Origin: Aestuariibius sp. HNIBRBA575
Lineage (GTDB): Bacteria > Pseudomonadota > Alphaproteobacteria > Rhodobacterales > Rhodobacteraceae
Direction of reading: 5' to 3'
Length of the DNA stretch: 64,000 nt
NCBI RefSeq assembly: GCF_040932005.1
Contig: NZ_CP162414.1
Location: forward strand, 1,515,501-1,579,500
Notes under the pieces: generated by a model
The model's database searches: none
The model's input: only the letters and a program-made list of their open reading frames with translations
What the model was told of the DNA's origin: nothing
Shown here: piece after piece, positions 34,769 through 44,360 of the stretch
Layout of the letters: each line of letters begins with the position of its first letter
Position numbering within the stretch: position 1 is the stretch's first letter
Translations under genes and position numbers: made by a program

Positions 34769-36346
34769 ATGAACGATCGGATTTTTATTGGGGGCGGTGG
34801 CAAAGCTTATGGCCAGCCGCAGGATTTACTGTTGGAATACGCCAACCGGCATGGGTTGATTGCCGGGGCGACGGGAACCGGAAAAACCGTGACACTTCAA
34901 ATTCTTGCAGAAGGGTTTAGCGCGGCGGGCGTGCCTGTTTTCCTGTCGGACGTCAAAGGTGATTTGTCGGGTTTGGCCAAATCCGGCACGGCAGAGTTTA
35001 AGCCGCATGAACCGTTCATGAAACGGGCCAATACGATTGGGTTGGATCTGCAATACAATGATTTCCCGGTCACCTTTTGGGATTTGTTTGGTCGTCAGGG
35101 CCATCCGATTCGAACCACGGTCGCGGAAATGGGGCCACTTTTGCTGGCGCAATTGCTGGACCTCACCGAAGCCCAAGAGGGCGTTTTGAACGTTGCCTTT
35201 CGGGTGTCAGACGAACAAGGTCTGCCTTTGCTCGACCTGGAGGATTTGCAGGCGCTGCTGGTCTGGGTTGGGCAAAATTCCGATGAATTATCCCTGCGCT
35301 ATGGCAATGTGGCCACGTCGTCGGTTGGCGCAATTCAACGATCCTTGCTGGTGTTGGAAAATCAGGGTGGCGCGGATTTGTTCGGCGAACCTGCGCTGGA
35401 ATTGACTGACATTATCGCGACAGAGCCCGATGGACGCGGCCGTGTGAACATTCTGGCGGCGGATCAATTGATGGCGTCGCCGAAACTATACGCGACATTC
35501 CTGTTATGGCTGCTGAGCGAACTGTTTGAGGAATTGCCAGAGGTCGGCAACCCAGACAAACCCAAATTGGTGTTCTTCTTTGACGAGGCGCATTTGTTGT
35601 TTGATGACGCCCCCAAAGCGTTGATCGACAAGGTCGAACAAGTGGCGCGACTGATCCGATCCAAAGGGGTGGGCGTCTATTTCATCACCCAGAACCCTGC
35701 GGATGTGCCCGAGGATGTGTTGGGGCAGCTCGGCAATCGGGTGCAGCATGCATTGCGTGCCTTTACGGCCAAGGATCAGCGGGAACTGAAACAGGCCGCT
35801 GACACCTATCGCCCTAATCCGGGCTTTGATACCGCAGAAGCGATCCGGGACGTGGGCACGGGCGAGGCCGTAACCTCAATGTTGGCCCGCAAAGGCGTGC
35901 CGGGGATTGTTGAGCGCACCTTGATCCGGCCACCATCGTCGCAGCTTGGGCCGATCACAGTTGCTGAACGATCAGATGTTGTGGCCAAATCACCCATTGC
36001 GGGCAAATACGAGGCGAAACTGGATCGGGATTCCGCCGCTGAAATGCTGGCCCGCCGGGCAGAATCCGCATCCAAAGAAGCTGAGGCCGCCGAAGTCGAA
36101 GAAGAAAAGCTGCAAGAGCGTGACCGAGAGTTTCGCCAGGCGCGCCGCTATGATGGCGGGCGCAGTGGGGGCGCATCCCGCAGCGGGTCATCCCGATCCG
36201 GATCAGGACGCACATGGACCACACGCCACCGCGCCGATGACAGTTTCGGCGAAGCCTTGACCAAAGTTGTCGCCAAAGAGTTAAAAGGCACAACGGGCCG
36301 CCGCATCGTGCGCGGCATTCTGGGCGGTTTGTTTAAGGGACGTTAG
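34769..36346 (+). CDS. HerA-like P-loop ATPase (DUF853 family)
   Basis: A 525-residue ATPase of the HerA/FtsK superfamily. Walker A is GATGTGKT; Walker B is LVFFFDEAH; FITQNPADVP holds the sensor region. A charged, Ser/Arg/Gly-rich tail (SGSSRSGSGRTW) follows. The ATG at 34769 was chosen because MNDRIFIGGGGKAYGQP is the family start; upstream in-frame sequence covers a terminator and is not protein-like. Members of DUF853 are uncharacterised NTPases, possibly DNA translocases. Confidence 0.9.
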   Translation: MNDRIFIGGGGKAYGQPQDLLLEYANRHGLIAGATGTGKTVTLQILAEGFSAAGVPVFLSDVKGDLSGLAKSGTAEFKPHEPFMKRANTIGLDLQYNDFPVTFWDLFGRQGHPIRTTVAEMGPLLLAQLLDLTEAQEGVLNVAFRVSDEQGLPLLDLEDLQALLVWVGQNSDELSLRYGNVATSSVGAIQRSLLVLENQGGADLFGEPALELTDIIATEPDGRGRVNILAADQLMASPKLYATFLLWLLSELFEELPEVGNPDKPKLVFFFDEAHLLFDDAPKALIDKVEQVARLIRSKGVGVYFITQNPADVPEDVLGQLGNRVQHALRAFTAKDQRELKQAADTYRPNPGFDTAEAIRDVGTGEAVTSMLARKGVPGIVERTLIRPPSSQLGPITVAERSDVVAKSPIAGKYEAKLDRDSAAEMLARRAESASKEAEAAEVEEEKLQERDREFRQARRYDGGRSGGASRSGSSRSGSGRTWTTRHRADDSFGEALTKVVAKELKGTTGRRIVRGILGGLFKGR

Positions 36347-36413
36347 GGGCTGTTGGGGGTTAAGACTAAGCCAGTGTCACCTCATAGGGTGGCACATCTT
36401 ATTCAGGCAAGAA

Positions 36414-36449
36414 AACAGCAACCCGCTAAATTTTAGCGAATTGGCTGTT
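36414..36449. terminator. Bidirectional terminator between convergent genes
   Basis: AACAGC / GCTGTT outer stem and CGCTAAA / TTTAGCG inner stem with an internal bulge; T-rich sequence follows on both strands. Serves the HerA-like and CNNM genes. Confidence 0.6.
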
Positions 36450-36512
36450 ATTTGTATGTGCTTTTTGTCCATCTGTTGGGCATTGCGACTGCGGTCGCAT
36501 TGAGAAGTGAAC

Positions 36513-37844
36513 TCAGTTCAAAGCCACCTTTTGCAATGGTCTGATTTTCAGGCTGGCGATGCGGTTTTGCTCTTTGCTCAGCACTTCGAACCGAAAACCG
36601 TGGAAACTGAACACCTGACCCACCGCTGGGATCAGTTCGGCCTCAAAGATGATCAGACCGGCCACTGTGTTGGCTTCGTCATCGGGCAGGGACCAGTCTT
36701 TGGCGCGGTTCAGATCGCGGATGGTCATCGAGCCGTCAATGACGATGGCCCCATCATCGGTATGTTCGATCTGATCCTCATCCTCGTCGTCAAATTCATC
36801 GGTGATTTCGCCAACAATTTCTTCGAGGATGTCTTCTAGGGTGATCAAACCCTGCAAGGTGCCATATTCATCCACCACCAGCGCAAAATGCGTGTGACGC
36901 CGCAAAAATTGACGCATCTGATCGTCAAGCGTCGTGGTTTCTGGAATAAAATACGGCTCCATCGCGACGCTGGTCACATCAAAGGACAGCATCTGTTCGA
37001 TACTGGTTTCGCTGCCTTGAGCGACCTTATGCATGGCGCGCAGCATTTCTTTGGCATGCAGGACGCCGACGATGTTTTCGTGGTCGTCCTTAAACAGCGG
37101 CAGGCGGGTATGCGGGCTTTCTAGGCAACGCGCCAGAATGTCCTGTGGGGGTAAATCCACGTCGATCATTTCAATGCTGGACCGATGCAGCATGATTTCT
37201 TCGACCGCGCGATCCCCCAGATCCAGCGCCCCCAAAATGCGGTCACGGTCTTCTTTTTCCACGACACCTTCGGAATGTCCCAGATGCAGGGCGCCGGCGA
37301 TTTCTTCTCGCATGGCGAGGATGTTGCTGTCTGGGTCAATTTTGACGCCAAAGACCCGCAAAACACCCCGAACCAGCAGCCGCACAAACGACACAACAGG
37401 CGCAAAAGCGGTCACGATCAAGGCAATCGGGCGCGCCACACGGGCGGCGGCCGTTTCTGGGTTGGTGATCGCATAGGTTTTGGGCAGCACTTCGGCAAAG
37501 ACCAGCACCAGCAATGTCATCACCAACGTGGCCAAGGCGACGCCACTTTCGCCAAAGGCGCGGGTAAACAGGGCCGTGGCCAGCGATGTGGCCAGAATGT
37601 TCACCAGATTGTTGCCCAGCAAAACCGACCCGATCAGGCGTTCATTGTCGTCGGTGATATCCAGCGCTTTGGCGGCGCCTTTGTTGCCTTTGTCCGCTGT
37701 GGATCGCAATTTGCCCCGGCTGGCGGCCGTCAATGCGGTTTCTGACCCGGAAAAGAATGCCGAAAGCAGCAACAAAAACGCGATCACCCCGGCGGTGATC
37801 CAAAATCCGGTATCCAGCCCGGTTTCTAAGGCGGTGTGGTCCAT
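36513..37844 (-). CDS. CNNM/CorC family protein (DUF21, CBS pair, CorC_HlyC)
   Basis: A 443-residue membrane protein: a DUF21/CNNM membrane domain (FFSGSETALTAASRGKL, about residues 15-190), two CBS domains (about 210-335, with TRLPLFKDDHENIVGVLH and HFALVVDEYGTLQGLITLEDILEEIVGEI) and a C-terminal CorC_HlyC domain. Such proteins are implicated in magnesium or cobalt efflux and are often labelled hemolysins without evidence of lysis. Confidence 0.92.
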   Translation of the reverse strand: MDHTALETGLDTGFWITAGVIAFLLLLSAFFSGSETALTAASRGKLRSTADKGNKGAAKALDITDDNERLIGSVLLGNNLVNILATSLATALFTRAFGESGVALATLVMTLLVLVFAEVLPKTYAITNPETAAARVARPIALIVTAFAPVVSFVRLLVRGVLRVFGVKIDPDSNILAMREEIAGALHLGHSEGVVEKEDRDRILGALDLGDRAVEEIMLHRSSIEMIDVDLPPQDILARCLESPHTRLPLFKDDHENIVGVLHAKEMLRAMHKVAQGSETSIEQMLSFDVTSVAMEPYFIPETTTLDDQMRQFLRRHTHFALVVDEYGTLQGLITLEDILEEIVGEITDEFDDEDEDQIEHTDDGAIVIDGSMTIRDLNRAKDWSLPDDEANTVAGLIIFEAELIPAVGQVFSFHGFRFEVLSKEQNRIASLKIRPLQKVALN

Positions 37845-38059
37845 AATGGCCTCTTGTTAGGTTGTTAGGGTTATGGGGCCGCAACCCTATTGGTTCAAGG
37901 GGGCGTCTGGTGCGGATGGCAAAGAATATACTGACCATCACCTGCTGATTTCGGGATACAAAGCACGGTGTTCTCGGGGCTTTTTCGTTTTCGGCTTGCG
38001 TCGACGAAACGGAATGACGAAGCTTTTGATCAAGTGGATGATGCAAAAGGAATGATGTG

Positions 38060-38746
38060 ATGTTGGGACGTGTTGTTGGGGGATGTGCAATTTGGGCGGC
38101 CAGCATCGGATTTGCAGGCACGCCGGTTGAGGAAACCCTGACCTGTCCGATTGGGGAGGAAACATTTGCAATTGTGGGGACTGCATCCTGTTCAATATTG
38201 GGGCGGTATATGTCATTTCGCCCCCAGACCACCTGCGAATTTGTGACCCGTTTGCCGGTATGCCCGTCCAATGATTTCCCCATGTATCAGCCGTTTTCGC
38301 CCGACCAAATCACCGCTCTGACGGTCTTTGTTGAAACGGATGAATACCAGGAAATCCGGCAATTGTCGCTGTGGCTGCGGGCCTATGCGATTGCGCAACA
38401 TATGGGGCAATCCGGGGATCCGGTGACGTTTAGCCTGATGTTGAACGCGTTGTGGTTTACCACAGAGGATGTGATTTCCAACGATGCGCAAATGGACGTG
38501 TTTATGGCCGAGGCGGAACAGGAAATGGCCCGCGCTGTCGGGCCTGATCGTGGGTTTTTGGCTGCTATTATTGGGTTCGCATTGCTGTCCGCAGACCGCG
38601 AAGCCCAAGCGGCGCCCTACTTGGAAACCGCTGCATCCCATCGGGAAGCGTCGGAATATCTGGATGCCTATCTAACGGCGATTGATGCCTGCCGCGCCGA
38701 TATGTCCGCCCCGAATTGTGCGATGTCAGCGCCGTTTAACCCTTAG
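38060..38746 (+). CDS. Exported hypothetical protein, 228 residues
   Basis: A signal peptide-like N-terminus (MLGRVVGGCAIWAASIGFAG) is followed by a cysteine-containing segment (TCPIGEETF, SCSILGRY, TCEFVTRLPVC) and a helical region with repeats of Ala. The four cysteines could form disulfides in the periplasm. No family recognised. A GTG at 38057 is an equal alternative start; AAGGA precedes both. It converges with xerD with a 4-base overlap. Confidence 0.7.
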   Translation: MLGRVVGGCAIWAASIGFAGTPVEETLTCPIGEETFAIVGTASCSILGRYMSFRPQTTCEFVTRLPVCPSNDFPMYQPFSPDQITALTVFVETDEYQEIRQLSLWLRAYAIAQHMGQSGDPVTFSLMLNALWFTTEDVISNDAQMDVFMAEAEQEMARAVGPDRGFLAAIIGFALLSADREAQAAPYLETAASHREASEYLDAYLTAIDACRADMSAPNCAMSAPFNP

Positions 38747-39711
38747 GTCTCATCCGGATCAGCTGTGGGTTCTGGTCCCTCTTTGGCCAATGGGTGATGT
38801 TCCAGCACCAGTTGTTTCAGCCGTTCATCCAAAACATGAGTGTAGATTTCTGTGGTGGCCACATCCGCATGGCCCAGCATGGTCTGGATCGCGCGCAGAT
38901 CTGCACCGCCTTCTAGCAAATGCGTGGCAAAGGCATGGCGCAACGTGTGTGGCGTGACCTTTTCGGGGGACACACCTGCCAACACTGCGATCCGTTTGAT
39001 TTGCTGAAAAAACGCATGGCGTGTCAAATGACCGGTTTGACCACGGGACGGAAACAGGAATTTGGACGGAGGATGCCCATCCCTGCGGGCCAGATCCTGG
39101 GTTTTGTCCCACTGTTCCAACCAAGCCGCCATCGCGCTGCGGGCCGGGGCAGATAGGGGCACCAGACGTTCTTTGTTGCCTTTGCCTTTGACCAGCAACA
39201 TCCGCGGATCACCGCGCGCTGATGACACTGGCAGGCTGACCAATTCAGTGACACGCATCCCCGTGGCATAGAGCAATTCCATCAAACACGTATTGCGCAG
39301 CGTATCACGGGGGGTGCTGCGCGCGGCGTTCAGCAAACGGTCCACTTCGTCATGTGACAATGTTTTGGGCAACCGCTTTGAACGGCCCGGTCCCTTGATC
39401 CGAAGGGCGGGATTGTCCATGCGCCAGCTTTCTTCAAACGCAAAGCGATACAATTGTTTCACCGCCGATAGCCGCCGCGCACGGGTCGCATTGGCCAACC
39501 CCTGAGCATCGCAAAACACCAGATAATCTTCGATATGGCTGGTTTGGGCATCTGCAAAATGCACGCCTTTGCGATCCAGAAACGTCGCCACATCCTGCAA
39601 ATCATTGCCATAGGCGGTCAACGTATTGGGGGATGCATCCAGTTCCGCCGCTTGCGCCTCTAAAAACGCTTGGATCCAGTGCGACATGGGACGATCGGCG
39701 GGGGTGTTCAT
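38743..39711 (-). CDS. xerD: Tyrosine recombinase XerD
   Basis: A 322-residue site-specific recombinase that resolves chromosome dimers at dif with XerC. N-terminal SAM-like core-binding domain (10-100), catalytic domain with Arg153, Lys177, His255, Arg258, His281 and nucleophile Tyr290 (TEIYTHV). Its start overlaps the upstream gene by 4 bases. No mobile-element features surround it, so it is the housekeeping enzyme. Confidence 0.92.
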   Translation of the reverse strand: MNTPADRPMSHWIQAFLEAQAAELDASPNTLTAYGNDLQDVATFLDRKGVHFADAQTSHIEDYLVFCDAQGLANATRARRLSAVKQLYRFAFEESWRMDNPALRIKGPGRSKRLPKTLSHDEVDRLLNAARSTPRDTLRNTCLMELLYATGMRVTELVSLPVSSARGDPRMLLVKGKGNKERLVPLSAPARSAMAAWLEQWDKTQDLARRDGHPPSKFLFPSRGQTGHLTRHAFFQQIKRIAVLAGVSPEKVTPHTLRHAFATHLLEGGADLRAIQTMLGHADVATTEIYTHVLDERLKQLVLEHHPLAKEGPEPTADPDET

Positions 39712-41324
39712 TCGGAGCGGTCCAAAACCAGCATCTGAAGCGAAACGCGTCGGGCCAAATCTTCTAATCCGACGAGGCGTAGATAGGCCAAGGATTCTGT
39801 CACGGCGACCATGTCACCTGCGGCTGCCAAATTCAGCTGTGCGATTGTGCGTAGTAACGCTTCGCCCAAACGGTCATCTTCTGCTTGATCCAACAAAGCA
39901 GAGGCAGGGCGCGCCTCTGTAAAGGCGGCGGCGATGGCGCGTTGTTTTGGGGTGCGCGGGACAATGCCGGTCATGTCCCCCCGTGCAACCGCGATCAAAA
40001 ACGCATCCGCAGCGTCGGTGTCATCTGTGTCGAAATCCAATGCGATTTCTTCGTAATTAGGACCTAACAGGCCGATTCCAAATGCTAAATGCGCCGCGTC
40101 GCCCTGTAATGGCAACCGGGCCAGTTTGTCTGAAAACAGCCGGGCAAAGGCGATTTCTGATTGGGCCTGCTGCATCGCGTTCCATGCGTCAGGCAGGGTT
40201 TCGGCAACCGCGCCGGGATCCCCCGCAGTGAGCGCGGTTTCAAATTGTTGAATGGCCTCGGCGCGGTCCCAAACCGGACCGGATGCTGCCGGGCGACGGG
40301 CCGTATAGAGGTCCAGCAATACGCTGTCTTGGACTGCCCCATGCCGCGCCAGACGTTCAGCGGCGTCTAATTGCGCCTTCCAACCGACATTGGATCGCAA
40401 ATCCGCATGGGCAAAGGCGCGTGGTAAATTGGACGTTGGCAGGCCTTCGCCAATGGCTTCGCGCATGCGAAACACCAGCGGGCTGATGCGGTCAGGGACG
40501 GGCAGGGGTGGTTCGCCTTCAAACAGATCAGGGTCCAGAAAACGCGACAGCAATGCATCCTCTACATCGCTGACATCGCCCAATGCACGCGCTGTGTTTA
40601 GTGTCAGCGCCGCTGCGTTCCAATCCCCATTGCGCGCCAGACAAAACACCCGCGCCGGCAGGGTGGGTGCAAATCCGGGATTTTCGCGCATTTGGTTACA
40701 GGCGCGGTCTTCGACGCCGGTCAACAGGGCCACATCGAAATAACGGCGGAACAAATCCGGGGTTGAGGGCTGGGATGCCTCTAGCAATTCCAGAGCGGGT
40801 TCCACAGCGCCAAGATCCAGCAATTTGTCGATCCGCGCCAGAAACAAATCGCCCGTCACGCTGGCATTGCGGGGCGGCTGTGCCTCGGCCAATAGCAACG
40901 TCACCAGAAAATCACGAAGCGCGGGCAGGGCGCTGACATCTTCTGCGCGGATCAGGTCAATCAGAACATCCGTTTCGCTGCCCGACCACAGTGTGACGGG
41001 CAATCCCGTCGCCGAAGGGGGTAATAATCCCAGATGATCGGGCGATGGCGCATCCAGTGGTGTCACCGTGATTTCAGGCGAGGCAGCGCTCTGGGTTATG
41101 GGGTCTTCGTCGGGCAAAGGGCGCGATGGACGCGTGGCCACGGGGTGCGTTGCGACCGATTGCGACAACCAATCAATGGCCGAAAGCGGTGTGTCGGCGC
41201 TGGCGGTTTGGTCTGGGGCCTCTTGGGCATGGGCGGCAATCCCAACACATGCCATCACCAGAGACGCGCCAAATACGCAGCCCGATATTGTGGGGCGCCA
41301 CATCAAAAACAAACCGCCTTTCAT
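39708..41324 (-). CDS. Exported hypothetical protein, 538 residues, upstream of xerD
   Basis: A signal peptide (FGASLVMACVGIAAHAQ) and a Pro/Ser/Thr-rich linker (about 35-105) are followed by about 430 residues of alpha-helical, TPR/HEAT-like repetitive sequence rich in Ala, Leu and Asp. No family recognised with certainty. It lies one base behind a 51-residue membrane protein and overlaps xerD, so it is part of that operon. Confidence 0.78.
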   Translation of the reverse strand: MKGGLFLMWRPTISGCVFGASLVMACVGIAAHAQEAPDQTASADTPLSAIDWLSQSVATHPVATRPSRPLPDEDPITQSAASPEITVTPLDAPSPDHLGLLPPSATGLPVTLWSGSETDVLIDLIRAEDVSALPALRDFLVTLLLAEAQPPRNASVTGDLFLARIDKLLDLGAVEPALELLEASQPSTPDLFRRYFDVALLTGVEDRACNQMRENPGFAPTLPARVFCLARNGDWNAAALTLNTARALGDVSDVEDALLSRFLDPDLFEGEPPLPVPDRISPLVFRMREAIGEGLPTSNLPRAFAHADLRSNVGWKAQLDAAERLARHGAVQDSVLLDLYTARRPAASGPVWDRAEAIQQFETALTAGDPGAVAETLPDAWNAMQQAQSEIAFARLFSDKLARLPLQGDAAHLAFGIGLLGPNYEEIALDFDTDDTDAADAFLIAVARGDMTGIVPRTPKQRAIAAAFTEARPASALLDQAEDDRLGEALLRTIAQLNLAAAGDMVAVTESLAYLRLVGLEDLARRVSLQMLVLDRSE

Positions 41325-41325
41325 G

Positions 41326-41481
41326 TTATTGCCCGGTCAAGGTCACTGGAATTGTCACCTCGCTCTGGGGGGCGGCAAAATCAGCTGGAAAGAAAAACGG
41401 GCCGACATACGCATAGGCGATCAGGCCAAGACCGCCCAAAACAGCTAGAAAAAACAAAGCTTTGATCAATCGCCACAGCAT
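41326..41481 (-). CDS. 51-residue single-span membrane protein
   Basis: ATG at 41481 to TAA at 41326-41328. The product begins MLWRLIKALFFLAVLGGL, has one N-terminal membrane helix (about 6-27) and a short periplasmic tail ending VTIPVTLTGQ. GAGGAG lies about ten bases upstream. The next gene starts one base after its stop. It probably anchors or assists the 538-residue protein; this is inference from coupling. Confidence 0.7.
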   Translation of the reverse strand: MLWRLIKALFFLAVLGGLGLIAYAYVGPFFFPADFAAPQSEVTIPVTLTGQ

Positions 41482-41633
41482 ATGTCCGGCACTCTCCTCA
41501 GGGGGCCCGTTTATTTTGGGCCGTTAGCGGACGCGCCATCACGTCCTTTTCTTTTTGTTTATATATGGCATCTCTGGCGATTTCACGCCATTGAAGTGCA
41601 GAATTTGCACAACCGGCGATGGATGGCCGAATT

Positions 41634-42215
41634 ATGACCGAGGATACAGTAAAACCCACCCCCGATACAGGGCTGACTTTGCATCGAACCGTGGTTTTGG
41701 TGGGAATGATGGGGTCGGGCAAGACCGCGATTGGCCGGGCTTTGGCGGCGCGGTTGGATGTGGCGTTTCTTGATTCGGATGCGGAGATCGAAAAAGCCGC
41801 CAATGCCAGTATTGCAGAAATCTTTTCTCGTGACGGCGAGGATTTTTTCCGGGATCGCGAAGCCGAAGTGATTTCGCGCCTGTTGACGGGCACGCCAGGG
41901 GTTTTGTCCACCGGGGGCGGCGCATTTTTGGCGCAGCGCAACCGGGATGCAATCGCGCAATTGGGGGTGGCCGTGTTGCTGGATGCGGATATCGATCTGT
42001 TGTGGAGCCGGGTCAAACACAAAGACACGCGCCCATTGTTGCGCACCGCCAATCCACGCGCGACCCTCAGTGAAATCTACGCTGCCCGCGCACCAATCTA
42101 TGGTTTGGCTGATCTATCCGTCAAAGCCGACCCCGACTTTTCCATCGAAGAAATGACCGATCACGTGATCGAAATTCTTCTGACCCGCCCCGAAATACTG
42201 GAGAAAACCCCATGA
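41634..42215 (+). CDS. aroK: Shikimate kinase
   Basis: Phosphorylates shikimate in the aromatic amino acid pathway. The P-loop GMMGSGKTAIGRAL, DSDAEIEK and FRDREAEV are present; STGGGAFL binds shikimate. 193 residues with a short unstructured N-terminal extension; ATG 41619 is an alternative start. It overlaps aroB by 4 bases. Confidence 0.93.
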   Translation: MTEDTVKPTPDTGLTLHRTVVLVGMMGSGKTAIGRALAARLDVAFLDSDAEIEKAANASIAEIFSRDGEDFFRDREAEVISRLLTGTPGVLSTGGGAFLAQRNRDAIAQLGVAVLLDADIDLLWSRVKHKDTRPLLRTANPRATLSEIYAARAPIYGLADLSVKADPDFSIEEMTDHVIEILLTRPEILEKTP

Positions 42216-43336
42216 GCGATCTGCGCAAAACCGTATCCGTCAATTTGCCTGGCCGTGAATATGATGTGGTGATCGGGCTGGGCCTGTTGGATGATGCCGC
42301 GACATTGATTGCGCCAATGCTGCGACGCCCCAAAGTGGCGATTTTGACCGATGAAACCGTGGCACAGCACCATTTGGCAACGTTGCAATCCAATCTGGAC
42401 ACGGCGGGCATATCATCCAGCGCCTTGGCCTTGCCCGCGGGCGAAGCCACCAAAAGCTGGCCGCATTTTTCCCGCGCTGTGGAATGGCTGTTGGCTGAAA
42501 AAGTCGAACGGGGTGACATTGTTATCGCGTTGGGTGGCGGTGTTATCGGGGATCTGGGGGGCTTTGCGGCGGCTGTGATCCGGCGGGGTGTGCGGTTTGT
42601 GCAAATTCCAACCACGTTGCTGGCGCAGGTCGACAGTTCGGTGGGGGGCAAAACTGGGATCAACGCGCCGCAGGGTAAAAACCTGATCGGCGCGTTTCAT
42701 CAACCAAGTCTGGTTCTGGCTGACACCTCTATTCTGTCCACGTTGGCCCCGCGCGACTATTTGGCGGGATACGGCGAAGTGGTCAAATACGGCATGTTGG
42801 GGGATGCGGCGTTTTTCAATTGGTTGGAACAAAACGGACCGGCCGCTGCGGCAGGGGACATGGCCGCGCGGGTGCATTTGGTCCATCGTTCCGTTCAAAT
42901 GAAGGCCGATATTGTCGAACGTGATGAAACCGAGCAGGGCGATCGCGCCTTGTTGAACTTAGGGCATACATTCTGTCACGCACTAGAGGCCGCGACCGGT
43001 TACAGTGATCGATTGCTGCATGGCGAAGGCGTGGCGGTCGGCTGTGCCTTGGCGTTTGAATTATCCGCGCGTTTGGGGCTGTGTTCCCAAGAAGATCCAA
43101 GCCGGGTACGGGCGCATTTACGTGAAATGGGTATGAAAACCGATCTGACCGATATTCCCGGAGATTTACCCGATGCGGCGACGTTGTTGGACCTGATGGG
43201 CCAGGATAAAAAAGTCGTCGATGGGCAGCTGAGGTTTATTCTGGCGCGCAGTATCGGCGATGCCTTTGTGACCTCAGATGTTTCTGCGGATGCGGTTCTG
43301 GCTGTGCTTCGCGATGGGCTGGCGGGGCGGTCTTAG
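42212..43336 (+). CDS. aroB: 3-dehydroquinate synthase
   Basis: Converts DAHP to 3-dehydroquinate using NAD and a divalent metal. A 374-residue enzyme with GGGVIGDLGGFAAAVIRRG (NAD-binding), PTTLLAQVDSSVGGKTGIN and metal ligands in GEVVKYG, LNLGHTFCHALE and LLHGEGVAVG. Coupled to aroK as in most proteobacteria. Confidence 0.95.
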   Translation: MSDLRKTVSVNLPGREYDVVIGLGLLDDAATLIAPMLRRPKVAILTDETVAQHHLATLQSNLDTAGISSSALALPAGEATKSWPHFSRAVEWLLAEKVERGDIVIALGGGVIGDLGGFAAAVIRRGVRFVQIPTTLLAQVDSSVGGKTGINAPQGKNLIGAFHQPSLVLADTSILSTLAPRDYLAGYGEVVKYGMLGDAAFFNWLEQNGPAAAAGDMAARVHLVHRSVQMKADIVERDETEQGDRALLNLGHTFCHALEAATGYSDRLLHGEGVAVGCALAFELSARLGLCSQEDPSRVRAHLREMGMKTDLTDIPGDLPDAATLLDLMGQDKKVVDGQLRFILARSIGDAFVTSDVSADAVLAVLRDGLAGRS

Positions 43337-43363
43337 GCCCAGTTTATCGGGCGCGGACTGGGG

Positions 43364-43609
43364 TTAGGGCGCCACGGGGCGGATCACATGCCCAACCAAA
43401 TTTCCATTCAGCGTGTATCGACGCGTGGTTTGCCAATTGTGAGATTGCAAAACCGCGTCGATCTGATCATTGCATAGATACCGGGACCTAGACGTTTTGT
43501 TGCAGGTCACGATCATGACATCCTGCGTCAGATTTGGGTTTTGACCCACCCAATTTTTCAGGTCTTGCTCTGTCGAAACCTTGATCCGTTTTAGCTTGGG
43601 AATGGTCAT
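43364..43609 (-). CDS. Conserved hypothetical protein, 81 residues
   Basis: A small basic protein starting MTIPKLKRIKVSTEQDL with motifs NWVGQNPNLTQDVMIVTCN and YTLNGNLVGHVI. It has no membrane segment. Extension of the frame to 43762 was rejected since it overlaps eda and has no SD. Family not recognised. It lies 91 bases behind eda and may be transcribed separately. Confidence 0.65.
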   Translation of the reverse strand: MTIPKLKRIKVSTEQDLKNWVGQNPNLTQDVMIVTCNKTSRSRYLCNDQIDAVLQSHNWQTTRRYTLNGNLVGHVIRPVAP

Positions 43610-43700
43610 GTCGTCACCCTGATGGCGTACTTGCTTGTCAAGTCTATCGATCAGGGGGGGGGATCTGGCAAGCGCGATGCGCATTGCCAGATTTGAACGG

Positions 43701-44342
43701 TCAAACGGCCAGTTTTGACGCCTCAGCGGCCAGTGCGGTGATCCCGTCCCAATCGCCTGCATTCACCATATCCGCAGGGGCAACCCAGCTGCCACCCACA
43801 CAAAGAACGTTGGACAAAGACAGGTAATCATTGGCATTTTTCAGGCTAACCCCGCCGGTTGGGCAGAGTGTCACCTGTGGAATTGGCGCGCCAATCGCCT
43901 TGAGCGCGGGGGCGCCGCCATTGGCTTCGGCGGGGAAAAATTTCTGCATTGTATAGCCACGTTCCAACAGCGCCATGGCTTCTGTGGCGGTGGCCACGCC
44001 GGGCAGTAATGGCAAATCATTGGCTTCGCAGGCATCCAGCAACAAATCCGTCGCGCCCGGTGACACGCCAAAGGTCGCGCCCGCCTCTTTGGCGTTTTCA
44101 ACGTCCTTGGGCGTCAGCAATGTGCCCGCCCCAACAACACCGCCGGTGATGCTGGCCATTTCGCGGATCACATCCAGCGCGGCAGGGGTGCGCAATGTGA
44201 CTTCTAATGCGGGCAATCCACCTTTGATCAGCGCGCGGGCCAGATCAGCGGCCTTGGCGGCGTCATGAACCACCAAAACAGGCACAACCGGGGCCAGCTC
44301 ACAGGTTTTGCGGTTCAGCTCAGAGGCGCGTTCGGGGGTCAT
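43701..44342 (-). CDS. eda: KDPG/KHG aldolase
   Basis: Last step of the Entner-Doudoroff path: cleaves 2-keto-3-deoxy-6-phosphogluconate to pyruvate and glyceraldehyde-3-phosphate. 213 residues, with GGLPALEVTLRTP, GAGTLLTP, and the Schiff-base lysine in MQKFFPAE. It follows edd by 18 bases. Confidence 0.95.
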   Translation of the reverse strand: MTPERASELNRKTCELAPVVPVLVVHDAAKAADLARALIKGGLPALEVTLRTPAALDVIREMASITGGVVGAGTLLTPKDVENAKEAGATFGVSPGATDLLLDACEANDLPLLPGVATATEAMALLERGYTMQKFFPAEANGGAPALKAIGAPIPQVTLCPTGGVSLKNANDYLSLSNVLCVGGSWVAPADMVNAGDWDGITALAAEASKLAV

Positions 44343-44360
44343 ATTCTTCTCCGTTTTGGG

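Noticed and set aside
36513..37844. Hemolysin
   Set aside because: The CNNM/CBS/CorC_HlyC layout points to ion transport; the hemolysin label is historical.
37873..38055. 60-codon ORF upstream of the 228-residue gene
   Set aside because: No SD, no domain and unusual composition; it overlaps likely leader sequence.
38743..39711. Integrase of a genomic island
   Set aside because: Sequence and context match housekeeping XerD; there are no att repeats or phage genes.
41034..41465. Open frames on the + strand over the 538-residue gene start
   Set aside because: They overlap a signal-peptide coding region and the 51-residue gene on the other strand and look like shadows.
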